Shown: positions 31,535 through 38,706 of the stretch, piece by piece
How positions within the stretch are numbered: position 1 is the first letter of the stretch
Layout: the number at the start of each line of letters is the position of its first letter
Assembly (NCBI GenBank): GCA_050998805.1
Contig: JBPCPV010000040.1
Span: 1 to 64,000 of the forward strand
Origin: JAICKM01 sp050998805
GTDB taxonomy: Bacteria > Chloroflexota > Chloroflexia > QHBQ01 > JAICKM01
Direction: 5' to 3'
Length of the DNA: 64,000 nucleotides
Made by a program: the position numbers and the translations under genes
Notes under the pieces: model-generated
Database searches by the model: none
Told to the model about the DNA's origin: nothing
Seen by the model: the letters and a program-made list of their open reading frames with translations, nothing else

Positions 31535-32869
31535 GTGATCTGGATAATCTATGCCGTCGTCGTGCTCGTGGTGAGCGGCTTCATCGGGATGCACCTCGGG
31601 CGGTTCCGGGAGGCGTATACCGAAATGACCGGCATGATGGCCGGCATGACGATGGGGATGTTGAACGGGTTCGTCCTCGGCTTCGCGGCGGCGGCGGCCA
31701 CCGAGCCGAACGGCATGTTCTGGGGCAACCTCTTCGGCATCCTGCTCGGCCTCTCGCTCGGCTGGTACTTCGGGCGCGCCGGCGGGCTGATGGGCGTCAT
31801 GGACGGTGCGATGGGCGGCGTCATGGGCGGCTCGATGGGGGCGATGCTCTCCGTCATGGTCCGCTACATTGATTGGCAACTCACCGCGACCGCCTTGCTG
31901 CTGGGAGCGCTCTATATCGCAGGGATGATCGGGCTAGTTGTGCTGATCGAGCGAAGCGCGCCCGAACACGCGGCTCTCCACCGGCTCGCCCCGATGTTCA
32001 CGCGGGCCATCGCGGCCGAAGTGGGGGAAGTCCAGGCAGCCGCGACTGAGCAGGAACCCGCCCCCCGGCGTATGCTCGACTACTACGCCTTCCTCGGCGT
32101 CTTCCCACGGGCGAGCGAAGACGAGATCATAGAAGCCTACTTGCTCAAGGTGGAGGACGCGGACCCCGCGACGGTCGCACGGGCCGAGCGCGCCCTGGCC
32201 GTCCTCAGCGACCGAGAGCAGCGCGCCGACTACGACAAGGCTCTGGCCGCGAACCGAGCGGCCCTCTCCGGCGTAGACAGACGCCGCGAGAAAGAACCGC
32301 CCGCAGGCGGGGGCACCGGGCGCGCAAGTAGCGAAATAACCGTGCGACCTACGCGCTCGGCGGCAGGCGCTCCCGGACGCCGAACCGCTGTCCAGGCCCG
32401 CCGTCAACAGCCTGCGCCGCGCAGCAACGCCCTCTGGCTCTTGGCGGTCATCCCGGTACTGGCGGTCATCATCGGCGCGTTCATCTTGAGCAACAACTCG
32501 TCGGAATCCGGCTTTACACCGTCAGCCGATGGCGCGCCCGACGCGGCGCTGCTCGCCCAGGCGGTGACTGCGCCGCTCGGCGTGGACGGAGTGCAGACGC
32601 TCGATCTGGTGGTGGACGGCAGCACGATCAGCTACAAGCCGAGCGTGATCAAGGTCAAGCAAGGGGTGCCGGTTCGCTTCAATCTGAGCACAGAAGGCCC
32701 GGACCCTGGCTGAGGGCGTTTCGTCGGACTCCGAGGTCTCGGAGTACACGGTATCGCCACCCCCGGCCAGGTCACGGCCTTCGACTTCACGCCGAACCAG
32801 GCAGGCACGTTCGAGATCAACTGCGGCATGGGCATGATGCGCCCCGGCACGCTGATCGTCACGCAATAG
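31535..32869 (+). CDS. Candidate selenoprotein: Met/Gly-rich membrane, J-like and cupredoxin protein with in-frame UGA
   Basis: GTG start. About residues 1-140 are TM helices rich in Gly and Met (MTGMMAGMTMGM, GVMDGAMGGVMGGSMG). A J-domain-like segment (DYYAFLGVFPRASEDEIIEAYL...ADYDKAL) follows near residue 180 but lacks HPD. A TM helix lies at about 310-330 (NALWLLAVIPVLAVIIGAFIL), then a cupredoxin domain. The frame meets TGA at codon 393, just after STEGPDPG. It continues in frame with GRFVGLRGLGVHGIATPGQ, VTAFDFTPNQAGTFEINC and GMGMMRPGTLIVTQ to TAG 32867-32869. Related cupredoxins have Cys where the TGA falls. The following hairpin supports selenocysteine; conventional annotation would stop at 32713. 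With Sec the product is 444 residues; Cys430 and nearby Met residues look like copper ligands. Confidence 0.8.
32711..32751 (+). promoter_or_regulatory. Candidate bacterial SECIS: in-frame TGA and downstream hairpin
   Basis: TGA at 32711-32713. Twenty bases later an apical loop AGGTCT (32734-32739) is closed by a perfect six-base stem, ACTCCG (32728-32733) with CGGAGT (32740-32745). The stem extends, after a G-A mismatch and one bulged C, through CGT (32722-32724) with ACG (32748-32750). From memory the E. coli fdhF element has the same loop, AGGUCU, whose G and U bases contact SelB. The UGA-to-loop distance is within the range described for bacterial SECIS elements. Confidence 0.72.
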
Positions 32870-32872
32870 GCC

Positions 32873-33397
32873 ATGAAGCGCACCCTGCTTCTGCTGCTCG
32901 CCTGCTTGCCACTCGTCGCCTGCGATACGGACACCGGATCTACGGCGTCGTCGGGGCAGCAGGCACCCGGCGGGCGGGTCGCTCAGGGCGCGCCCGCGCC
33001 GGATTTCAGCGCGCCGGACCTTGACGGGCAGGCGGTTGACCTGCACAGCCTGCGCGGCAAGCCGGTATGGATCAACTTCTGGGCCACATGGTGCGTGCCC
33101 TGCAAGGCCGAAATGCCGCTCATGGAGCAGAAGTACCAGCAGTACCGCGACAGCGGTCTGGTGATCCTCGGCGTCAACGTGCAGGAGAGCAAGCAGACTA
33201 TACGCTCCTGGGTTGCCGGCAAGTTCGATTGGCGCTTCCTGCCCGACGCGGAAGGCAAGCTGGCGAACCTATACCAGGTCGAGGGCGTGCCGACGCACAT
33301 CTTCATAGACCGCGCGGGCGTGATCCGCAGCGTCCATGTTGACCAACTCTCCGCGCCCGGCATGGACGCCGCGCTAGCGCCGATCCTCGCGCCCTAG
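32873..33397 (+). CDS. TlpA/ResA-like thioredoxin lipoprotein
   Basis: The 174-residue protein has a lipoprotein signal with lipobox LVAC (Cys17), a Ser/Gly linker, then a thioredoxin fold. Its active site is WCVPC (Cys74, Cys77) and the cis-Pro loop is GVPTHIF. It is a membrane-tethered extracytoplasmic dithiol reductant, as in cytochrome c maturation or metal-centre assembly. Its ATG is three bases after the TAG that ends the extended cupredoxin frame. This suggests it reduces the Sec/Cys site of that protein. It converges with the metallo-hydrolase gene, overlapping by four bases. Confidence 0.92.
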   Translation: MKRTLLLLLACLPLVACDTDTGSTASSGQQAPGGRVAQGAPAPDFSAPDLDGQAVDLHSLRGKPVWINFWATWCVPCKAEMPLMEQKYQQYRDSGLVILGVNVQESKQTIRSWVAGKFDWRFLPDAEGKLANLYQVEGVPTHIFIDRAGVIRSVHVDQLSAPGMDAALAPILAP

Positions 33398-34182
33398 TGG
33401 GCTGTCTCGCTCTCCCAGACCAGGCTCGGCCTGTCGCGCCCCGCCACGGAGACCGCGCAGTGGGAGATCCCCTCGCGCTCCAACGGGCCGATCACAGCGG
33501 CGAGGGCCAGCGCGGGCGTGTTGTTGGTCTCCGAGAGGTGGGCCAGCCAGACGGTGCGCGGCTTGCCGTCGCGGGCGAGGTCGGCCAGTAGGCGCGCCGT
33601 GTCGGCATTGGCGAGGTGGCCGTGCGGCCCCGCGATCCGGCGCTTGAGCGAGGGCGGGTAGGGTCCGCGCCAGAGCCGGTCGGTGTCGTGGTTCGCCTCG
33701 AGCACCAGCAGGTCGGCGGCGGCGAGCGGCTCGGCAAGGGCGGGTGTCGGTGTGCCGAGGTCGGTGCAGACGCAGACGTGCCTGCCCTCGGCCTCCACCC
33801 AGAAGCCGACCGTCTCGCTGGCATCGTGCGACACCGGGAACGTCCGCACGCTGATCGCGCCGACCCGGCAGAGACTTCCCGCAGGCAGCAGCACCGTCTC
33901 CGGCAGCAGCCCGAACGCTGCGTCTCCGGCCCTGAACGTGCCGGCGTTGGCTACCACCGGGATGGCGTGCCTGCGCGCCAGCGCACCGGCCCCGCGCAAG
34001 TGGTCAATGTGCTCATGGCTCACGAAGATCGCCGAGAGTCTGTCCGGCGAGATCCCCCGCGCCCACAGATAGCGCATCAGCGCGGGAGCCGGCAGTCCCG
34101 CGTCCAGCAGCACGCATGTCGTCCCCGCCTCCAGAAGGAAGGCATTGCCCGAACTCCCGCTCGCCAGCGCCGTCACCCGCAT
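33394..34182 (-). CDS. MBL-fold metallo-hydrolase, WalJ/YycJ-like
   Basis: The 262-residue protein opens VTALASGSSGNAFLLEAG and has SHEHIDH, the HxHxDH metal motif, then FPVSHDA and LVLEANHD. The order and length match the WalJ/YycJ branch of the metallo-beta-lactamase fold, linked in Firmicutes to cell-wall/DNA maintenance and probably a nuclease. GGAG sits ten bases before the ATG. It is expressed divergently from the PIG-L gene from a consensus promoter with a palindrome in the spacer. Confidence 0.9.
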   Translation of the reverse strand: MRVTALASGSSGNAFLLEAGTTCVLLDAGLPAPALMRYLWARGISPDRLSAIFVSHEHIDHLRGAGALARRHAIPVVANAGTFRAGDAAFGLLPETVLLPAGSLCRVGAISVRTFPVSHDASETVGFWVEAEGRHVCVCTDLGTPTPALAEPLAAADLLVLEANHDTDRLWRGPYPPSLKRRIAGPHGHLANADTARLLADLARDGKPRTVWLAHLSETNNTPALALAAVIGPLEREGISHCAVSVAGRDRPSLVWESETAH

Positions 34183-34213
34183 CTTTGCCCGCTCCTTCTA
34201 CGATGATGGAGTA

Positions 34214-34271
34214 ATCATAGGACAAACGTTCGCGTTTGTCAAGGGCAAGCCACCGCGAATTGTGTTATAAT
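34214..34271. promoter_or_regulatory. Divergent promoters with a 20-base operator-like palindrome
   Basis: Minus strand: TTGACA (34237-34242), 17-base spacer, TATGAT (34214-34219) for the metallo-hydrolase. The spacer and part of the -35 box hold GACAAACG-TTCG-CGTTTGTC (34221-34240), a perfect palindrome. Plus strand: TATAAT (34266-34271), six bases before the ATG of the PIG-L gene, with no good -35 box. A dimeric regulator is likely to bind here. Confidence 0.68.
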
Positions 34272-34277
34272 CGGAGC

Positions 34278-35186
34278 ATGAATAGACAAAGCGAACCCCT
34301 GACCCTTATGGCCGTCCACGCGCACCCCGACGACGAGGTGGTGTTCACCGGAGGGCTGCTGCCGCTCTACCACGACCGCGGCGTGCGGACCGTGCTCGTC
34401 TGCTGCACCGGCGGCGAGCAGGGCGAGATCCACGACCCCGACCTCGACCCGGAGGCCGACAAGCACCGGCTCGGCGAGATCCGCGCCGGCGAACTGCGCT
34501 GCGCGGTCGAGGTGCTGAAGATCGACGCGCTCGAAATGCTCAACTATCCCGACTCGGGGATGGAGGGCACCGAGGCCAACGCCGACCCGAACTGCTTCTT
34601 CCAGTCGTCGCGCGAGGAGGAGACGGCGCGGCTGGTGAAACTCGTGCGCCGCTACAAGCCGCAGGTGCTCGTGACCTACAACGAGTACGGCGCATACGGC
34701 CATCCCGACCACATCGCCGCCCACCAGATCACGACCGCCGCCTACGACGCGGCAGGCGACCCCGACTACCTGCCCGAACTCGGCGCTGCCTGGACCCCGC
34801 TCAAGCTCTACTGGACGGCCTGGAACGAGGAGGGCTTCGAGCGCGCACAAGAGATGTACAAAGAGCGGGGCCTGCGCTGGCCGTGGGACGAGGATGAGGA
34901 CGAGGCGAAAGACGCGGAGGCCGAGGCTACCGAGAAGGAGGCAGAGGAGAAGCCGCCGCCCTACAAACCGCCTCCGATCACCACGCGGATCGACGTGCGG
35001 GACTACATGCCGCAGAAATTGGCTGCCTTCGCCTGCCACCGCACCCAGTTCATGCGCGAGGGGCTGTTCCGCAGCATCCCTGAGGACATCGCGGTTGTCG
35101 CCTTCGGAGTGGACGCGCTGACCCTGGTCAAGAGCCGTGTCGAAGCCCCGCCGACCGAAACCGACCTCTTCACGGGGATCGTCTAG
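34278..35186 (+). CDS. PIG-L family deacetylase, Mca/MshB-like
   Basis: ATG 34278 gives MNRQSEPLTLMAVHAHPDDE; the HAHPDDE motif and YGHPDH are the zinc ligands of the GlcNAc-PI de-N-acetylase fold. EQGEIHDPDLDPEADKHRLGEIRAGEL is typical of mycothiol S-conjugate amidase/deacetylases. It could act on N-acetylglucosaminyl thiol cofactors or their conjugates, but mycothiol is not known in this organism. A charged insertion near residues 205-235 (DEDEDEAKDAEAEATEKEAEE) is unusual. The -10 box lies six bases before the ATG, so the mRNA is probably leaderless. Confidence 0.88.
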   Translation: MNRQSEPLTLMAVHAHPDDEVVFTGGLLPLYHDRGVRTVLVCCTGGEQGEIHDPDLDPEADKHRLGEIRAGELRCAVEVLKIDALEMLNYPDSGMEGTEANADPNCFFQSSREEETARLVKLVRRYKPQVLVTYNEYGAYGHPDHIAAHQITTAAYDAAGDPDYLPELGAAWTPLKLYWTAWNEEGFERAQEMYKERGLRWPWDEDEDEAKDAEAEATEKEAEEKPPPYKPPPITTRIDVRDYMPQKLAAFACHRTQFMREGLFRSIPEDIAVVAFGVDALTLVKSRVEAPPTETDLFTGIV

Positions 35187-35213
35187 CCCCGCCCGGTAAG
35201 GAGAGCCGCTCCA

Positions 35214-36995
35214 GTGGAAGCACCGCCGAAACGGTGGAAGAAGCGCCCATCCCTCAAACCCGAACAGCTGGCCGAGATCCAGGCGGCGCTGCCGGGCCGC
35301 GCGCTCACGCCGCTGCTGCTCCAGCTGCTGGTGAACCGCGACGTGATCCGCCTCGCCGATCTCCACGAAGACCCGGCGGCGGTCGAGGATATGCGCGCCG
35401 CAGTGGACGCCTTCATCAACCCCGCCGGCACGGCGCTGCCCAGCCCCTTCACCATAAGCGGAATGGAGGCTGCGGTCACGAGAACGGCCCGCGCGGTGAA
35501 GGGCGGTGAGAAGATCGCGGTTTATGGGGACTACGACGCCGACGGCGTGACCTCGACCACCCTGCTCACCCAGGCGCTGCGGGCGTGGGGAGCCGAAGTT
35601 GTGATCCATGTGCCGCACCGCAAGCGCGACGGCTACGGCGTCAACAAAGCCGCGCTCGACGGCCTGGCCGACCAGGGTGTGAAGCTGGTGATCACCGTGG
35701 ACTGTGGCATCGGCAACGCCGACGAGGTGAAGCACGCGCAGGCGCGCGGCCTCGAAATGATCGTGACCGACCACCATGTCCTGCCCCTGAAGCTGCCGAA
35801 CACTATCCTGATCAACCCGAAGCAGGGCGGTGAGCGCGACCCGTTCTACTGGCTGGCCGGGGTCGGCGTGGCCCACCAGCTTGTGCGCGCCCTTGTCGAG
35901 CGGATCGGCAAGCCACCCGCGCTCCGCAACAACGAGCTGCTCGAGTTAGTCGCAATCGGCACGGTAGCCGACGTGGTGCCGCTGCTCGGCGCGAACCGCA
36001 GTCTGGTCGCGCTCGGCATCGAGTGCCTGCGGAAGACGCGCCGTCCGGGGCTGCTCGCGCTCATGCAGGCCGCGGGAGTGCAGCCGGCATCGGTCACGGC
36101 CTACCACATCGGCTTCATCATCGGCCCCCGGATCAACGCAGCCGGGCGGCTCGACGATGCGAAGGTCGCCTATGACCTGCTGCTGACCGCCGACGCCTCT
36201 CAGGCCGGTGAGCTCGCCGCCGGACTCCAGGGGGAGAACGTGCGCCGCCAGGAACTCACGCGCGAGATAGTGGCGGCGGCGCAGCGGCAGGTGGCCGAGT
36301 TAGACCAGGACGAGCCGCTGATCATCTTGCGCGACGCCTCTTGGGATGTCGGCGTGGTGGGGCTTGCCGCAGGCCGGCTCTGCGAGGAGTACGGTCGCCC
36401 GACCTTCGTGATGGTGGACGAGGGCGAGACCAGCCGGGGCAGCGCCCGCTCAACGCGACATTTCGACCTCCACAAGATGCTCACCTTCTGCGACGACCTG
36501 CTCGGCCACTACGGCGGGCACGCGGCTGCCGCCGGCCTGAGCCTACCGAACGCCAACTTCGCCGACTTCTGCGAGCGGATGCGGGAACTGGTGGAGAGCG
36601 AACTCAGCGACCCGGCGCAACTCTCCGGCGAACTCAATGCGGACTATGAGCTGCCACTCGCGGAGGCCACGCTCGAAATCGTGGCCGCGCTCTCCATGCT
36701 CGAACCCTGCGGGCATGGGAACTTGCGTCCGATGTTCGTCGCCCGCAACCTGCGCGTGCTCGACAGCAAGGCCAACGGCAAAGAGGGCCGCACGCTGGTC
36801 CTGACCCTCGCCCCGCCCGACTCCGACGGCCCGCGCGTCCGCGCCTTCGCCCACGGTATCGCAACCGAGTGGATGCCGAAGTTGGCGTCGAAGCCGAAGG
36901 TGGACCTGATGTTCCACCTGAAGCTGAACGAGTGGAACGGCCGACAGGACGTGGAGCTGGAGATACGGGGGCTGCGGACGGCGAAGGACGGGTGA
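35214..36995 (+). CDS. recJ: Single-stranded-DNA exonuclease RecJ
   Basis: The 593-residue DHH-family 5'-3' exonuclease works in recombination and mismatch repair. Motif I is VYGDYDADGVTST (near residue 107). VDCGIGN and the DHH signature VTDHHV (near 185) follow, then AAGRLDDA, and the C-terminal DHHA1 part GHAAAAGLS. It ends with an OB-like domain. GTG start with GGAGAG upstream. Length is normal (about 560-600). It lies between the PIG-L gene and an amidohydrolase. Confidence 0.96.
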   Translation: MEAPPKRWKKRPSLKPEQLAEIQAALPGRALTPLLLQLLVNRDVIRLADLHEDPAAVEDMRAAVDAFINPAGTALPSPFTISGMEAAVTRTARAVKGGEKIAVYGDYDADGVTSTTLLTQALRAWGAEVVIHVPHRKRDGYGVNKAALDGLADQGVKLVITVDCGIGNADEVKHAQARGLEMIVTDHHVLPLKLPNTILINPKQGGERDPFYWLAGVGVAHQLVRALVERIGKPPALRNNELLELVAIGTVADVVPLLGANRSLVALGIECLRKTRRPGLLALMQAAGVQPASVTAYHIGFIIGPRINAAGRLDDAKVAYDLLLTADASQAGELAAGLQGENVRRQELTREIVAAAQRQVAELDQDEPLIILRDASWDVGVVGLAAGRLCEEYGRPTFVMVDEGETSRGSARSTRHFDLHKMLTFCDDLLGHYGGHAAAAGLSLPNANFADFCERMRELVESELSDPAQLSGELNADYELPLAEATLEIVAALSMLEPCGHGNLRPMFVARNLRVLDSKANGKEGRTLVLTLAPPDSDGPRVRAFAHGIATEWMPKLASKPKVDLMFHLKLNEWNGRQDVELEIRGLRTAKDG

Positions 36996-37005
36996 GGGTG
37001 AGACT

Positions 37006-38199
37006 ATGGCCGACAGACTCGCGCTGATCAACGGACAGCTTATTGACGGCACCGGGGCGGGGGCGCGGGCGGCTACGGTGCTGCTTGACGGCGCGCAGAT
37101 CGCTGCTGTGCAGGACGCCACTGTGCCCGTGGAACCAGGAATGCGGTCTATTGACCTCGGCGGGCGGACGCTGCTGCCGGGGCTGATCAACGCGCACATC
37201 CATATCCTGATGGACGACACGTCGGGCGACTCGTTCGCGGCGTTCCGGCGCGAGCCTCTGGGCGCGGTACTGCTGCACGGGGCGGCGCGGGGGCGACGGA
37301 TGCTCAATGCGGGCATCACGACCGCGCGCGACCTCGGCGGCTTCGAGTACCTCGAAATCGCGCTGCGCGACTCGTTCGCTAGAGGCGAGCTTCCCGGCCC
37401 GCGCCTGCTCTGCGCCGGCAAGTGCATCACGATGACTGGAGGCCACGGCTGGCCGGTCGGACGGGAGGCTGACGGCCCCGACGACCTCCGTAAGGCGGTG
37501 CGCGAGCAGCTGAAAGCCGGGGCCGATGTGATCAAGCTGATGGCGACTGGCGGGGTGCTGACGCCGGGCGTCGAGCCGGGCGCGGCCCAGCTTGACGAAG
37601 ACGAGCTTCGCGCGGCTGTCGCAGAGGCGCACAAGGCCGGCAAGCGCGCCGCGAGCCACGCCCAGGGCACCTCCGGCATCAAGAACGCGATCCGGGCGGG
37701 CATAGACACAATCGAACACGGCATCTTCCTCGACGACGAGGCGATCTCCATGATGCTCGACCGGGAGGTGGTTCTTGTGCCGACGCTGGCCGCGCCCTAC
37801 CAGATCGTGGCGGCGGGCGAGGAGCGCGGCATCCCGGCCTACGCCGTCGAAAAGTCCCGCCGCGTGACCGAGGCCCACTTCGACTCCTTCGCACGCGCCC
37901 ACGCCGCCGGTGTGACAATCGCGGCGGGCAACGACGGCGGGACACCGTTCAACCCCGCCGCCGACCTCGTGACCGAACTCCGCCTCATGGTCGAGCACGG
38001 CATGACGCCGCTCGAAGCCCTCCGCACCGCCGCCCAGGGTTCGGCCCTTGCGCTCGGCCTCGAAGGCACCATCGGTACCGTCGCCCCCGGCAAGCAGGCC
38101 GACCTCCTCGTTCTGGACGGCGACCCGCTTGCAGACATCGCGGCCCTGGGCCGCCCCTGGCTGGTCCTCAAAGCTGGCGAGATAGTGCGTAGTGCGTAA
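37006..38199 (+). CDS. Amidohydrolase-family metal-dependent hydrolase
   Basis: The 397-residue TIM-barrel enzyme has LPGLINAHIH (first two metal ligands), TTARDLGG, VIKLMATGG (Lys candidate), ASHAQG and IEHG (further His ligands) and AGNDGGTPF (Asp). It ends with the family beta-sandwich piece GTVAPGKQADLLVLDGDP. Such enzymes hydrolyse C-N bonds, for example in prolidase/imidazolonepropionase-like proteins; the substrate is not predictable. Its last codons (EIVRSA, stop) are made by two AGTGCGT heptamers, so the C-terminus runs into repeat DNA. Confidence 0.9.
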   Translation: MADRLALINGQLIDGTGAGARAATVLLDGAQIAAVQDATVPVEPGMRSIDLGGRTLLPGLINAHIHILMDDTSGDSFAAFRREPLGAVLLHGAARGRRMLNAGITTARDLGGFEYLEIALRDSFARGELPGPRLLCAGKCITMTGGHGWPVGREADGPDDLRKAVREQLKAGADVIKLMATGGVLTPGVEPGAAQLDEDELRAAVAEAHKAGKRAASHAQGTSGIKNAIRAGIDTIEHGIFLDDEAISMMLDREVVLVPTLAAPYQIVAAGEERGIPAYAVEKSRRVTEAHFDSFARAHAAGVTIAAGNDGGTPFNPAADLVTELRLMVEHGMTPLEALRTAAQGSALALGLEGTIGTVAPGKQADLLVLDGDPLADIAALGRPWLVLKAGEIVRSA

Positions 38200-38253
38200 T
38201 CACCAACCGCCAACTACCAGCCACTAACAACTAACAACTAACCACCAACCACT
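38184..38253. repeat. Heptamer tract, ten drifting units
   Basis: In strict seven-base phase from 38184: AGTGCGT, AGTGCGT, AATCACC, AACCGCC, AACTACC, AGCCACT, AACAACT, AACAACT, AACCACC, AACCACT. It starts within the amidohydrolase stop region and fills the gap to the next ribosome site. Confidence 0.8.
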
Positions 38254-38269
38254 CGTCGAAGGAGCTGAC

Positions 38270-38695
38270 GTGTCCTATTTCCAGAGCAGTGACGAACTCA
38301 AGCAGATACTCGGCGGTTTTTTCGAGACCATGCAGACCGACCCCGACCTCGGCCCCCGTGTGCGCGCCGCCGAGGTCTTCGTGACGTTCTTCCTGAGCGA
38401 CCCCGACCTGGAGATCACCGTGGACGGCGTGGACCCCGCCCCCGACGGCCTCGCCTTCGCGCTCCACTACGGCGCGCCGCCTGCCGTCGCTCCCCTATCC
38501 CTCACCCTTTCCGCCGACACCGCGCACGTATTCTGGCAGGGCCGCCTGAACGTGATGATGGCCCTCGCCCAGCAGCAGATCGCGATAGCAGGCTCTGCGG
38601 GCAGAGTGTTCACACTGCTGCCGGTCGTCCAGCCCGCGTTCGAGCGGTATCGGGCGTACCTGACGGAGATAGGTCGGGCGGACCTGTTGGTGTAG
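38270..38695 (+). CDS. SCP2-like sterol-carrier domain protein (tentative)
   Basis: GTG start with AAGGAG upstream. The 141-residue protein has a helix (LKQILGGFFETMQTDPDLGPRVRAAEVFVTFFLSD segment), a beta section (LEITVDGV, ALHYGAPP) and a DTAHVFWQGRLNVMMALAQQQIAIAGSAGRVFTLL stretch. This order, with a buried helix following G.LN...AL....I..SG, is that of SCP2-type lipid-binding domains. It is followed nine bases later by the glycosyltransferase. Family assignment is by pattern only. Confidence 0.6.
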   Translation: MSYFQSSDELKQILGGFFETMQTDPDLGPRVRAAEVFVTFFLSDPDLEITVDGVDPAPDGLAFALHYGAPPAVAPLSLTLSADTAHVFWQGRLNVMMALAQQQIAIAGSAGRVFTLLPVVQPAFERYRAYLTEIGRADLLV

Positions 38696-38706
38696 GAGGT
38701 AACTTG

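Noticed and set aside
31535..32869. Alternative genetic code with TGA as Trp
   Set aside because: Many clear genes here (sod, murC, recJ, murB) end at TGA at the expected family length, so TGA is a normal stop.
32650..32869. Frameshift as explanation for the broken cupredoxin
   Set aside because: The continuation after the TGA is in the same frame as the upstream part, so a single stop codon, not an indel, separates them.
34221..34240. LexA box at the palindrome
   Set aside because: It does not match the Gram-positive (CGAAC N4 GTTCG) or proteobacterial consensus closely enough, and neither neighbour is a typical SOS gene.
34239..35876. 545-codon minus-strand frame over the PIG-L and recJ genes
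   Set aside because: It is antisense to two genes with catalytic motifs and shows no motif of its own.
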